Assembly (NCBI GenBank): GCA_964373165.1
Contig: CAYJTF010000023.1
Location: forward strand, 1-14,172
Reading direction: 5' to 3'
From: JAGVVZ01 sp964373165
GTDB lineage: Archaea > Aenigmatarchaeota > Aenigmatarchaeia > CG10238-14
Length of the DNA: 14,172 bases
Positions 1-6,647 of the stretch are shown piece after piece. The position numbers and the translations under genes were made by a program. The notes below the pieces were generated by a model that was not told where the DNA came from, searched no databases, and saw only the letters and a list, made by a program, of their open reading frames with translations. Position 1 is the stretch's first letter, and every line of letters starts with the position of its first letter.

Positions 1-2092
1 CCACTTCTGTATAGGCATATTGTTTAACAGAACGGTGGCAGTTATGAACAACAAAATCATTAGCAATAAAGTTGTGATTTTTTTCTACAGTTAAATCATA
101 AACATATTTTACGTTTTTCTTTTGTCTGATTTTTTTTATTTTTCTCCATTTGAGCGGTGAATAGTATATACAATCCTCTTTCCAGGCATTAAAAGTTGGG
201 AAAAACGGGGAAGTATGTTTTGGCTTTCTATTTCCACTTATCCACGACCATAAAGTACCTTCATGAATTTTCATTTTTTTAGATATTTTTTTTACACTAA
301 ATCCTCTTTCATAAAGATTCATAGCTTTCAAATAATCTCTTTCCCTCTCATTTAACTTTTCTATTTTCTCTTCCAGATAACCAAGTAAAATCTTTCCTCC
401 CTCCCTCCTTTTTCTTGCATACCTAAATCCAACATTTTTTAAAAAATTTATTAGATTTTGAGTTGAGTTTAAGATAGACACCTCGAACCTAATAGTTCTA
501 GTTCCGTCTTTCCTAATATTACCTTCTTTTATTTTGACATTGGTTTTAATATCGCAATCCATAAAAAGTTTTACTAGTTGTTCTGCATATTTTATTCCAT
601 TTTCTTTTAAATTCTCAGTTTTATTAAATGTTAAGCGACAGACATAAAAATACCTGGAATTTTTTATATTTTGTGGCACATAACCTTCAGATCCCATTAA
701 TGAAGATAAAAATTCACTTTTTATAACAAGAGGAGCCTTTAATAACCAGTTAGGTATGCAGAACTCCTTGTTCGTTTTTTTTCCAGCAGGTGCTCCTAAC
801 GCAAACATTAATCTAACTAATCCAGAATCGGTTGATGTAAAACTGTTTGTTTGACCTTTTATTACAAACTTTTTTCCATGGTTATTCACTATTTCTGACG
901 ATGTTTTTCTTGAATAAATTAAAGAATGGGAAATTTTTAAGTAATTTAGATCATTTTGAATGAGTTTTAAATCATCTATTTTTCCGGAAAATCCTAATAT
1001 TTTTGGTTCCCCATTTTCCATTCTCAAATATCCGTCGCCATATAAATGGCCCAGAATTCTAGCAATAAAAACCAGTCTTGGGTTGGAAAAACTCAATGGC
1101 AAGAGCCCCCTTTCTTTTAATTTTTCAATAGTTTTAATGGGTACCGGTTTCCGATGGGGCGAATTTATATAATTTCTTATAACACCTTCTTTATACTTCA
1201 AAATTTTTGATATTTTAAAACTTCCATAATTAAAACCTTTCTTTAATTTAATAGATTCTTTATATAGATTTGTTAAAAACCTTTGTTTTTTATTGTACGT
1301 CTTCGTTATATCATTTTCTGAAATAATTTTAGAATTTTCATCTTTAATTTGGTCTATTTTACTTCCATAATAACTTACTAAATCACTAGTTTTCAATTCT
1401 CCGGCCTTTACCCACTGTTCTTTTCTATTTCTAGAAACTAAAACTAAATGATCTTCCGTTACGCTTAATTTCTTGTTATTATTGCAGGTTATTTCTATGA
1501 TTTTTTCTTTTTTTGGGATTTTATATACTTTGATGACTTTTCTAGGTTCTATTGATTTTGTATCTATGTTATAACTCAGTACCCAAACATCACTCATTCT
1601 TTCAAATTCATCTACTATTTCTTTAATTTCTTTACAAGCACCATTCCATAGTTTTATTTTTGTGTCGCCTGTAACACATTCATCAACTACAAGCAAATTG
1701 AAATTTTCAAGATTTAAAATCTTATTGTCAAAATCATTCCTAACTATTTGCGGAGTCGTAAAAAATACCTGACCTTTTTCGTAAAGAACTTTTCTGTCAT
1801 TTCTATGAATTTTACCTGTCAGTCCGATAAGTTTCGACTCATCTAAATACATGCTCTTTTTGAACGTTTCTAGATGCTGATTGACTAGTGGGCGTGTTGG
1901 CGCTATCATTAGAATTTTACTGTCGGTCGATTCTTCCAGTTTGTAAGCAGATACTAGGATGGCTATGAAAGTTTTTCCCAATCCAGTTGGAAGTATGCAA
2001 AGCGTATTCCTTTTTACAGCCGTAGCGGCTATGAGCTCTTGGTATAATCTAGGAGTAAACCTTTCATAATTGAGGAATTGCATTTTTTTCAT
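1..2092 (-). CDS. hef: Hef/FANCM-type DNA helicase, 5' part, interrupted by an intein (partial at left edge)
   Basis: Archaeal Hef is an SF2 helicase, often fused to an ERCC4-type nuclease, that processes stalled replication forks. The frame starts at ATG 2092 (a second ATG lies at 2083; an in-frame TAG sits just upstream) and stays open to base 1. Residues 1-138 are the N-extein: PRLYQ (14-18, Q-motif region), Walker A PTGLGKT (35-41), APTRPLV (64-70, motif Ia), TTPQIV (112-117) and VVDE (135-138). An intein follows, and then the host resumes as CHRSVKQYAYTEV before the window ends. After splicing the Walker B box reads DECHR, matching DEAHR followed by the NYAY-like stretch of Pyrococcus Hef as I remember it. 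The remaining helicase core and any nuclease domain lie outside the window. No clear TATA box was found upstream. I am confident of the helicase and intein, and fairly confident that the family is Hef rather than another SF2 helicase. Confidence 0.9.
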   Translation of the reverse strand, partial: MKKMQFLNYERFTPRLYQELIAATAVKRNTLCILPTGLGKTFIAILVSAYKLEESTDSKILMIAPTRPLVNQHLETFKKSMYLDESKLIGLTGKIHRNDRKVLYEKGQVFFTTPQIVRNDFDNKILNLENFNLLVVDECVTGDTKIKLWNGACKEIKEIVDEFERMSDVWVLSYNIDTKSIEPRKVIKVYKIPKKEKIIEITCNNNKKLSVTEDHLVLVSRNRKEQWVKAGELKTSDLVSYYGSKIDQIKDENSKIISENDITKTYNKKQRFLTNLYKESIKLKKGFNYGSFKISKILKYKEGVIRNYINSPHRKPVPIKTIEKLKERGLLPLSFSNPRLVFIARILGHLYGDGYLRMENGEPKILGFSGKIDDLKLIQNDLNYLKISHSLIYSRKTSSEIVNNHGKKFVIKGQTNSFTSTDSGLVRLMFALGAPAGKKTNKEFCIPNWLLKAPLVIKSEFLSSLMGSEGYVPQNIKNSRYFYVCRLTFNKTENLKENGIKYAEQLVKLFMDCDIKTNVKIKEGNIRKDGTRTIRFEVSILNSTQNLINFLKNVGFRYARKRREGGKILLGYLEEKIEKLNERERDYLKAMNLYERGFSVKKISKKMKIHEGTLWSWISGNRKPKHTSPFFPTFNAWKEDCIYYSPLKWRKIKKIRQKKNVKYVYDLTVEKNHNFIANDFVVHNCHRSVKQYAYTEV
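221..334 (-). repeat. Intein helix-turn-helix-like module 2 (residues 449-486), related to module 1
   Basis: This segment lies between the second LAGLIDADG half and the C-terminal splicing domain. The core reads KKISKKMKIHEGTLWSWI and ends in RKP, a typical HTH pattern in which helix 2 (KKISKKM) is followed by a turn and a recognition helix (EGTLWSWI). It is basic, as expected of a DNA-binding element. It is recognisably related to module 1 on the other side of the endonuclease. Confidence 0.65.
1145..1264 (-). repeat. Intein helix-turn-helix-like module 1 (residues 139-178), related to module 2
   Basis: This segment lies between the N-terminal splicing domain and the first LAGLIDADG motif. 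It aligns with intein residues 449-486: both start with Tyr, then L-x2-GF after a few residues, then a K-I-S-K-x2-K-x2-EG core, a hydrophobic x-I helix end and a closing RKP. The core here reads KISKILKYKEG. About 15 of 38 aligned positions look identical. The short-helix, turn, helix pattern suggests DNA binding, probably to help the endonuclease recognise its target. The relation between copies is seen directly; the fold is inferred. Confidence 0.6.
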
Positions 2093-2208
2093 TATTAAAT
2101 AGATTGAAACCTAGAAATTTAGAGTTATTGACTAGCGATTATTCTATTTTCTAGAGAATGACAATGTTTATATATTTGTAATTTCTATAAAGTAGTAAAA
2201 GTGTTGTT
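2093..2208. promoter_or_regulatory. Divergent intergenic region with a TATA-like box for the plus-strand gene
   Basis: This is the longest non-coding gap in the window. A good archaeal TATA box, TTTATATA, lies at 2167-2174, about 35-42 bases upstream of ATG 2209, which leaves a leader of about ten bases. I see no convincing Shine-Dalgarno match before ATG 2209. On the minus side, toward the helicase start at 2092, the region is AT-rich but I cannot pick out a specific TATA box. Confidence 0.55.
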
Positions 2209-2556
2209 ATGGATTTAAGTTTATTGGTACTTGCAGGATCAGCTGGTGTAGTATACGCGCTTTATGAGTTAGTTGTAAAACCTTATATACCACAATATGG
2301 GAAAGAACCGGTTAGAAGTGTAGGACCTACGTCATTTTCACCAAGATCCAGTTGGAGTGGTTGTGGTTTGACTTTGCCTGTCGATTATCCAGGAACTGAA
2401 AATTGGGTAGGTGATACCCATCCTGCTTATAGATTAGGTTACAGAATAGCTCTGAATTGTGGTGCTGGTTTTGATCATGTCCAAAGAAACGCTAACGGCA
2501 CATACACTGTTCATTTTACAGATGGAGCTTTTAGAGAAGTGTGTTTAAGACAATAA
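2209..2556 (+). CDS. Hypothetical protein with N-terminal membrane anchor
   Basis: I do not recognise this 115-residue protein. Residues 4-23 form one hydrophobic segment, either a membrane anchor or an uncleaved signal, followed by a polar domain rich in Gly, Ser, Tyr and Pro (PYIPQY 25-30, SWSGCG 48-53). Cysteines at 52, 84 and 112 all lie in the putative external part, so a disulfide is possible. One N-X-T sequon, NGT at 96-98, makes it a conceivable target of the glycosylation genes nearby, although a single sequon can arise by chance. The C-terminal half (NANGTYTVHFTDGAF, 94-108) suggests beta strands. The gene is divergent from the helicase, has its own TATA box, and its TAA ends at 2556, the base next to the stop codon of the convergent thioredoxin-like gene. 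Confidence 0.75.
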   Translation: MDLSLLVLAGSAGVVYALYELVVKPYIPQYGKEPVRSVGPTSFSPRSSWSGCGLTLPVDYPGTENWVGDTHPAYRLGYRIALNCGAGFDHVQRNANGTYTVHFTDGAFREVCLRQ

Positions 2557-2832
2557 TTATTTTCCATTCAAATTTCTTTCAATAGCTCTTTTTAAAAACA
2601 ACTCCTGAGTCAACCCAGAGAATTTTTCTTTTACCTTGCCGTCATTTTCAAGAACTATGCTAGGTATTTCATTGATCTGATACTTGATTTTTGTGGCATT
2701 ATCGGCATCTACGTCAATCCTTTTGAAATTTACCTCTTTGAAATTTCTTTCTAAATTGGATACCAACTCATTTTGTATTTGGCAGGCTCCTGAATTGTTG
2801 CTGAAAAAATAAATCACATTAAATTTATTCAT
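2557..2832 (-). CDS. Thioredoxin-fold protein with SGAC in place of CxxC
   Basis: This 91-residue protein has the layout of a small thioredoxin or glutaredoxin: a beta strand NVIYFF (5-10), the active-site loop, a helix, a strand ending in DVDAD (40-44), the cis-proline segment NEIPSIV (54-60, Pro57) and a C-terminal strand-helix with KEKFSGLT (68-75). The active-site loop reads NSGACQIQ (13-20), so where CxxC is expected there is S14-G-A-C17. The buried cysteine is kept but the exposed nucleophilic one is Ser, and no other Cys exists in the protein. It is therefore unlikely to act as an ordinary disulfide reductase; thiol binding, a monothiol reaction or a structural role are alternatives. 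It is last in the minus-strand cluster, 36 bases after the DUF2784-like gene, with a TATA-like box of its own. Confidence 0.8.
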   Translation of the reverse strand: MNKFNVIYFFSNNSGACQIQNELVSNLERNFKEVNFKRIDVDADNATKIKYQINEIPSIVLENDGKVKEKFSGLTQELFLKRAIERNLNGK

Positions 2833-2855
2833 GTCAAGATATTTTGGTTTCAGTG

Positions 2856-2863
2856 TTTTTAAA
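2856..2863 (-). promoter_or_regulatory. TATA-like box for the thioredoxin-fold gene
   Basis: On the minus strand this reads TTTAAAAA and begins 31 bases upstream of ATG 2832. That spacing would place transcription start at or very near the ATG, giving a leaderless mRNA. It lies in the 36-base gap after the preceding gene. AT-rich sequence makes chance matches common. Confidence 0.4.
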
Positions 2864-2868
2864 TTTAC

Positions 2869-3222
2869 TCAGAAAAATCTCTTGTAGTGTACAAGCATAC
2901 CGAATAATGCTAAGAAGAAACCGAAAATTCTGATTGAAACCTGAGGTAGTTTGATGCCTGTTTTGTCTTCCAATATTCCCAAGAATAGCGAACCTCTGTC
3001 TCTCACTAGTTTTTGCCCAGCCTTCTTTCTAATAAATCTTTCTAGAGTTGTAAGAGGACACTCATTTATAATGGGTGCTATCATTGCGAGCGCAGACATA
3101 ATAAGATGAGGATTTAATAGCAGAGAGGGAAGTCTGAAAAAAATGCCGTATATTATGAATAGTGCCCATACGATGTGTATGGTAAATATTATTTTTGCAA
3201 GTTTTATTAGAAACTCATTCAT
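2869..3222 (-). CDS. DUF2784-like integral membrane protein
   Basis: This 117-residue protein has three hydrophobic segments, about 8-28, 36-53 and 96-112. Between the second and third is ECPLTTLE (54-61) followed by a basic run (RFIRKKAG, 62-69). The CPLTxLE signature after the second segment, the Leu-rich first segment with a His (HIVWALF, 16-22) and the total length match the DUF2784 family of small membrane proteins as I know it. The function of that family is not established. The start codon directly abuts the stop codon of the GT4 gene before it (TAA at 3223-3225), so the two are almost certainly co-transcribed. A membrane role linked to glycolipid synthesis is possible but unproven. 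Confidence 0.75.
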   Translation of the reverse strand: MNEFLIKLAKIIFTIHIVWALFIIYGIFFRLPSLLLNPHLIMSALAMIAPIINECPLTTLERFIRKKAGQKLVRDRGSLFLGILEDKTGIKLPQVSIRIFGFFLALFGMLVHYKRFF

Positions 3223-4338
3223 TTATTTTCCCTTCAAAACCTTTTCATAAAACTCCACTACCTCTTTCCCCACAACATCCCAGTCATATTTCTTCACTTC
3301 TTCCAATCCCCACTTCCCCATTCTCTCTCTTAATTTCTTATCTTTTATTAATATTTCTAACTTTTCCGCAAGCTCGTCAACATTCTTCGGTTCTGCCAGG
3401 AATTCAGCACCTTCGCCTGTTAGCACCTCTTTGTATCCGTTATTGGCAAAAGCCACAACAGGCTTGCCGCAAGCCATCGCCTCCAGAAGCACGATGCCAA
3501 AGCTTTCGCCGTGTGTTGCCGGTGAACAGAATATATCAGCAGTGCAATAATACGAAGGCAGATTCTCATTTGAAATATTACCTTCAAAATTCACATCAAG
3601 AATTTTATTTTTTTTAACATAAGATTTACATTTTTTCATTTGCGGACCGTCACCAACAATTATTAGTCTGATATTATCGAATTCCTTCCTTATTTTTTCA
3701 AAGGCTTTGATTAAATATATTGTCCCCTTTCTCTTATCTAATCTTCCTAAAAAAAGTATGTTTATTTTTTTATTATCGAATTTTTCTATTTTTTTAACAT
3801 TAGGATTAAATCTTTCAGTGTTGATCCCATTTGGTATAACTTCAATCCGACAATTTAATTTTTTAGGAAAATAATTTAAGATAGGTTTTGATACCGCAAT
3901 AACGCCATCCATTTTTAGTATTTTGTCTTTGAACAGAATATCGAAGAAATTGGAGAAAGATTTGAACAAATAGCTTCCTTCCGGAAGAGTGTGGATTGTA
4001 ATTATATTTTTTGAAGTGGACATATCCAACATTTGCAAGCCTACAAACAATGCAGGATTATGCAGGTGTATAATTTCAAATTTATCTTTTTCTAATAATT
4101 TCCTGATATTTTTTTGATCGAAGCAGTAACTCATGTTGGCACTGCTATCATTAGATGAAACAGGTATGGAATAGCCGAGATATATTATGTCTTCGTGACT
4201 CTTTTCTTTGCCTGGATTAGGTGAAATTATTTTTACATAATGTCCGTTTTTTTTCAGATAATTATACAAACCTTTGACATGTTCCTGTACGCCGCCTGGC
4301 AGGTTTATGGGATGAGCAGTTACTAATGCTATTCTCAT
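3223..4338 (-). CDS. GT4-family glycosyltransferase (copy A)
   Basis: This is a 371-residue GT-B-fold retaining glycosyltransferase expected to move a sugar from a nucleotide-sugar donor to a lipid-linked or glycan acceptor at the cytoplasmic face. The N-terminal domain has PGGVQEHV (14-21, the glycine-rich loop) and HLHNP (91-95). The linker region has IPNGIN (168-173). The C-terminal donor domain begins at GRLDKRKG (198-205) and carries the E-x7-E pair at Glu278 and Glu286. The gene starts four bases after the stop of copy B and abuts the DUF2784-like gene, so the three look like one operon. Residues 273-352 and the DNA under them are identical to copy B, while the rest of the two proteins is only distantly similar. 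The closest named relatives I can suggest are PimA-type mannosyltransferases; the sugar and acceptor are unknown. Confidence 0.9.
   Translation of the reverse strand: MRIALVTAHPINLPGGVQEHVKGLYNYLKKNGHYVKIISPNPGKEKSHEDIIYLGYSIPVSSNDSSANMSYCFDQKNIRKLLEKDKFEIIHLHNPALFVGLQMLDMSTSKNIITIHTLPEGSYLFKSFSNFFDILFKDKILKMDGVIAVSKPILNYFPKKLNCRIEVIPNGINTERFNPNVKKIEKFDNKKINILFLGRLDKRKGTIYLIKAFEKIRKEFDNIRLIIVGDGPQMKKCKSYVKKNKILDVNFEGNISNENLPSYYCTADIFCSPATHGESFGIVLLEAMACGKPVVAFANNGYKEVLTGEGAEFLAEPKNVDELAEKLEILIKDKKLRERMGKWGLEEVKKYDWDVVGKEVVEFYEKVLKGK
3284..3522. repeat. 239-bp perfect direct repeat, copy 1 (in GT4 copy A)
   Basis: Every base matches 4401-4639, offset by 1,117. The flanking bases differ immediately at both ends (3283 G against 4400 A; 3523 T against 4640 A). 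It encodes residues 273-352, which include the catalytic E-x7-E region. Its right half is visibly richer in G and C than the coding sequence on either side. Confidence 0.97.
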
Positions 4339-4342
4339 TTGA

Positions 4343-5455
4343 TCAACTCTTTAAGACCTTTTTATAAAAATTTAGTATTTGTTTACCCATAATAGATAAA
4401 TCATATTTCTTCACTTCTTCCAATCCCCACTTCCCCATTCTCTCTCTTAATTTCTTATCTTTTATTAATATTTCTAACTTTTCCGCAAGCTCGTCAACAT
4501 TCTTCGGTTCTGCCAGGAATTCAGCACCTTCGCCTGTTAGCACCTCTTTGTATCCGTTATTGGCAAAAGCCACAACAGGCTTGCCGCAAGCCATCGCCTC
4601 CAGAAGCACGATGCCAAAGCTTTCGCCGTGTGTTGCCGGAAATACACATATGTTAGAGGTGTTGTAGTATGCTGCTTTGTCCTTCTCTTCTATGTAACCC
4701 GTAAACTCAACATTTGGCAAGTTAAAAATTCTGGCATAAATTTTTAACCATATTTTCTCTTTACCCTCTCCAGCAATGATTATACGCAGAGAATTTTTAC
4801 CTATGCGGTTGATGAGTTTTTTGTATGCACGAAGTAGATATATCACGCCCTTTCTCTTTACTAATCTACCAAAAAATAAAATATTGATTTTCCCATCCAG
4901 ATATTTTCCCATCATTTTCCCATCATTTTTTTTCAAATTGATGGCGGGTGGTATGACTATTGAATCCACTCCGAAAAATTTTTTGGCAAAAGTTTTGGAA
5001 GCAACGGAAACTGAAATAAATCTAATGGAAGATAATGATTTTTTTTGAAAAAAAGCCAGAATTTTGGAACCGTAACAATAAACAGGGTTAGTAGAGAATA
5101 CATGAAATGTAGCAACTTTCGGAGTGTTCGCTAAATTTAATATTATCTCCGACATCAGCGGAGAGTAAGGTGCTTGAACGTGAAGAACGTCAAACTTTTC
5201 TTCATCTAAACTTTTCTTGATTTTTTCTATGTTGGGCCAGACAGGCATTGATAAAATGTTAGAGTTGCCGCTGACTCTTATGTTAGTACTTAGGCTAATC
5301 ACTCTTTTTCCAAATTCACTTTTATCCGAGCTTTGACCGACTAAAAACTTTACGTCATGCCCTTCTTTCAATAGCCATCTAGCTAGCGACTTCACATATT
5401 GTTGGACGCCATCATTCGAGTCTAACGTATCATCTAATAATAAACCTATTTTCAT
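4343..5455 (-). CDS. GT4-family glycosyltransferase (copy B)
   Basis: This 370-residue GT-B-fold enzyme is a paralogue of copy A. It has the loop NDGVQQYV (14-21), the short HVQAP stretch (92-96, the counterpart of HLHNP in copy A), GRLVKRKG (196-203) at the start of the donor domain, and the E-x7-E pair at Glu278 and Glu286. A minus-strand Shine-Dalgarno-like AGGTG (5461-5465) lies five bases before the ATG, one of the few clear ribosome binding sites in the window. The gene is 40 bases downstream of the YchF gene. The 80 residues around the E-x7-E motif match copy A exactly, whereas the N-terminal acceptor domains have diverged, which suggests the same or similar sugar donor but different acceptors (inference). 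It probably works together with copy A in glycan assembly. Confidence 0.9.
   Translation of the reverse strand: MKIGLLLDDTLDSNDGVQQYVKSLARWLLKEGHDVKFLVGQSSDKSEFGKRVISLSTNIRVSGNSNILSMPVWPNIEKIKKSLDEEKFDVLHVQAPYSPLMSEIILNLANTPKVATFHVFSTNPVYCYGSKILAFFQKKSLSSIRFISVSVASKTFAKKFFGVDSIVIPPAINLKKNDGKMMGKYLDGKINILFFGRLVKRKGVIYLLRAYKKLINRIGKNSLRIIIAGEGKEKIWLKIYARIFNLPNVEFTGYIEEKDKAAYYNTSNICVFPATHGESFGIVLLEAMACGKPVVAFANNGYKEVLTGEGAEFLAEPKNVDELAEKLEILIKDKKLRERMGKWGLEEVKKYDLSIMGKQILNFYKKVLKS
4401..4639. repeat. 239-bp perfect direct repeat, copy 2 (in GT4 copy B)
   Basis: This is the second copy of the tract at 3284-3522, in the same orientation and the same reading frame. Silent positions are also identical, which cannot be explained by protein-level constraint alone. 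Recent gene conversion, duplication of a shared module or an assembly error are the options. Confidence 0.97.
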
Positions 5456-5460
5456 TATAG

Positions 5461-5465
5461 CACCT
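5461..5465 (-). promoter_or_regulatory. Shine-Dalgarno site of GT4 copy B
   Basis: AGGTG on the minus strand, five bases before ATG 5455, matches the archaeal 16S anti-Shine-Dalgarno end. It implies a leadered transcript or co-transcription with the YchF gene upstream, unlike the apparently leaderless genes elsewhere in the window. Confidence 0.55.
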
Positions 5466-5495
5466 GTTTTAATATGAGATAGAAACCTTTAATTT

Positions 5496-6647
5496 TTATT
5501 TGGAAGTTAATATTTCCACAACATCATTGTTTTTCAGTTCATAATCTGCTCCAAGTTTTTTCTTTGTCTTCGCATCTATTCCACCAATAAATTTGTTCCC
5601 TATATCGGTATGTATCATAAATGCAAATTCTTTCAGCCTCGTGCCATTTTTTACAAGATAGGCATCTGGCAAGATATTATTTTTGCTATCTGTCAGTTTA
5701 TTGGCATCTGCAACAGGATACACAACTATCTGGTTCAATATATCAAAAACGGCAGTATTCAAACATTTCTGTATGCCTGTAGACCTGAATTTTTCTAAAA
5801 CATTCTTCTTGATTAAACTTAACCCCTCAATTTGTTTTTTATCTAGCTTGGATTCATCTTTTATAATTATCCTATTTTCATGATATTCAATAACGCCTTT
5901 TTGTTCGGCAGTCTTTAGAGCTATCTCTGCTGCAGCTGATGTTGGTATTGTTGTATTTTGAATTCTGCCAATGTTTTCCAATCCTTTTTCCAAGTCTATC
6001 TTATTCGCTGCAACTAAGATCGGTTTGCTTAATTCTCTTAGATCACGTGCAAATTGTCTTATATCACCAATGCCAGTTCTATCATAGACCTTTTTTATTT
6101 GTTCTTTTGATGTCTGTAATCCTGTCAATTGTTCGGTTAACACGTCTGTTATACCTATTTTTGTAGTTCTTTTAATTCTCTCATATTTCTCGATGCCTCT
6201 TCTTATAATTTCTTCAAACCATGAATCTATTTCATCTCTTACAAAGTTCACTTCATTGACAGGGTCATAATTTGTTGTGGCATTCCCCTCTTCATCAGTT
6301 GTTCCTGATATATCAACAACTTGAATCAAAGCGGATGCTTGTCTCACATCATCCAAGAATTTCAATCCCAAACCTCTGCCCGTGTGCGCCTCTGGCACTA
6401 TTCCAGCTATGTCCCAAAGCTTTATCGGCACATATCTTTTGCCGTCAATGCACCTTCCTTTATTCGGTTTGCATTTAACATTAAATTCCTTTTCAATACA
6501 GTTTGTTACAACATAAGCCATTGCTTGATTTGGTTTAATAGTAGTAAACGGTCTGGAAGAAATCTCGACATCAACCATAGTGGCGGCTTTGAAGAAGCTT
6601 GATTTTCCCGAACTTGGCTTCCCGGTGATAGCAATTTCTAGAGACAT
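5496..6647 (-). CDS. ychF: YchF/Obg-family translation-associated GTPase with TGS domain
   Basis: From the chosen start this is 383 residues, slightly shorter than archaeal YchF proteins (about 390-400). G1 is GKPSSGKSS (9-17), the switch I region FTTIKPN is at 34-40, G3 is DIAG (79-82) and G4 is NKID (215-218), which predicts guanine specificity, unlike bacterial YchF where this motif is altered. Three cysteines at 50, 60 and 66 lie in the insert after switch I that is typical of archaeal members. The last 70 or so residues form a TGS domain (ending NNDVVEILTSK). The family binds ribosomes and acts in translation or stress control. I chose ATG 6647 (MSLEIAITG), because the upstream ATG at 6701 adds 18 residues outside the conserved fold and would overlap the divergent KH gene. 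A minus-strand TTTAAAG at 6677-6683 is a plausible TATA box. Confidence 0.93.
   Translation of the reverse strand: MSLEIAITGKPSSGKSSFFKAATMVDVEISSRPFTTIKPNQAMAYVVTNCIEKEFNVKCKPNKGRCIDGKRYVPIKLWDIAGIVPEAHTGRGLGLKFLDDVRQASALIQVVDISGTTDEEGNATTNYDPVNEVNFVRDEIDSWFEEIIRRGIEKYERIKRTTKIGITDVLTEQLTGLQTSKEQIKKVYDRTGIGDIRQFARDLRELSKPILVAANKIDLEKGLENIGRIQNTTIPTSAAAEIALKTAEQKGVIEYHENRIIIKDESKLDKKQIEGLSLIKKNVLEKFRSTGIQKCLNTAVFDILNQIVVYPVADANKLTDSKNNILPDAYLVKNGTRLKEFAFMIHTDIGNKFIGGIDAKTKKKLGADYELKNNDVVEILTSK

Larger units (their letters stand above)
41..1678 (-). mobile_element. Intein with LAGLIDADG homing endonuclease inserted in the helicase DExH box
   Basis: This is a 546-residue in-frame intervening protein with every element needed for self-splicing. 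Block A begins CVTGDTKI at Cys1; block B is SVTEDH with Thr74 and His77; the C-terminal blocks read YDLTVEKNHNF then FVVHN, giving the penultimate His545 and terminal Asn546; the +1 extein residue is Cys. The endonuclease has two LAGLIDADG motifs, ILGHLYGDG (208-216, acidic Asp215) and LSSLMGSEG (324-332, acidic Glu331), so both catalytic acids remain. The reading frame has no stop or frameshift over 1,638 bases, so splicing and homing are both plausibly intact. Helix-turn-helix-like modules sit at 139-178 and 449-486. The size is large for an intein with an endonuclease. Methanocaldococcus jannaschii MJ1505, a Hef homologue, carries an intein according to memory; I cannot check whether the insertion site is the same. 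Confidence 0.95.

Noticed and set aside
960..1172. Short plus-strand frame of 70 codons
   Set aside because: It lies antisense to the intein, lacks recognisable features and is a shadow frame.
1..2092. Apparently gene-poor 2-kb region at the left edge
   Set aside because: It is one uninterrupted minus-strand frame (helicase plus intein) that runs off the window, so it has no stop codon inside it.
3195..3617. Plus-strand frame of 140 codons over the GT4 copy A gene
   Set aside because: Low-complexity Ser/Pro/Leu composition is the antisense image of the Glu/Lys-rich C-terminus; the minus frame has clear GT4 motifs.
3284..4639. The 239-bp repeat as CRISPR or insertion-sequence ends
   Set aside because: Only two long copies, both in frame in coding sequence, with no inverted ends, transposase or spacer pattern.
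4906..4927. Tandem 11-bp duplication TTTTCCCATCA
   Set aside because: Short AT-rich slippage repeat within the GT4 copy B gene; it only repeats a few codons (GKMMGK) and shows no array.
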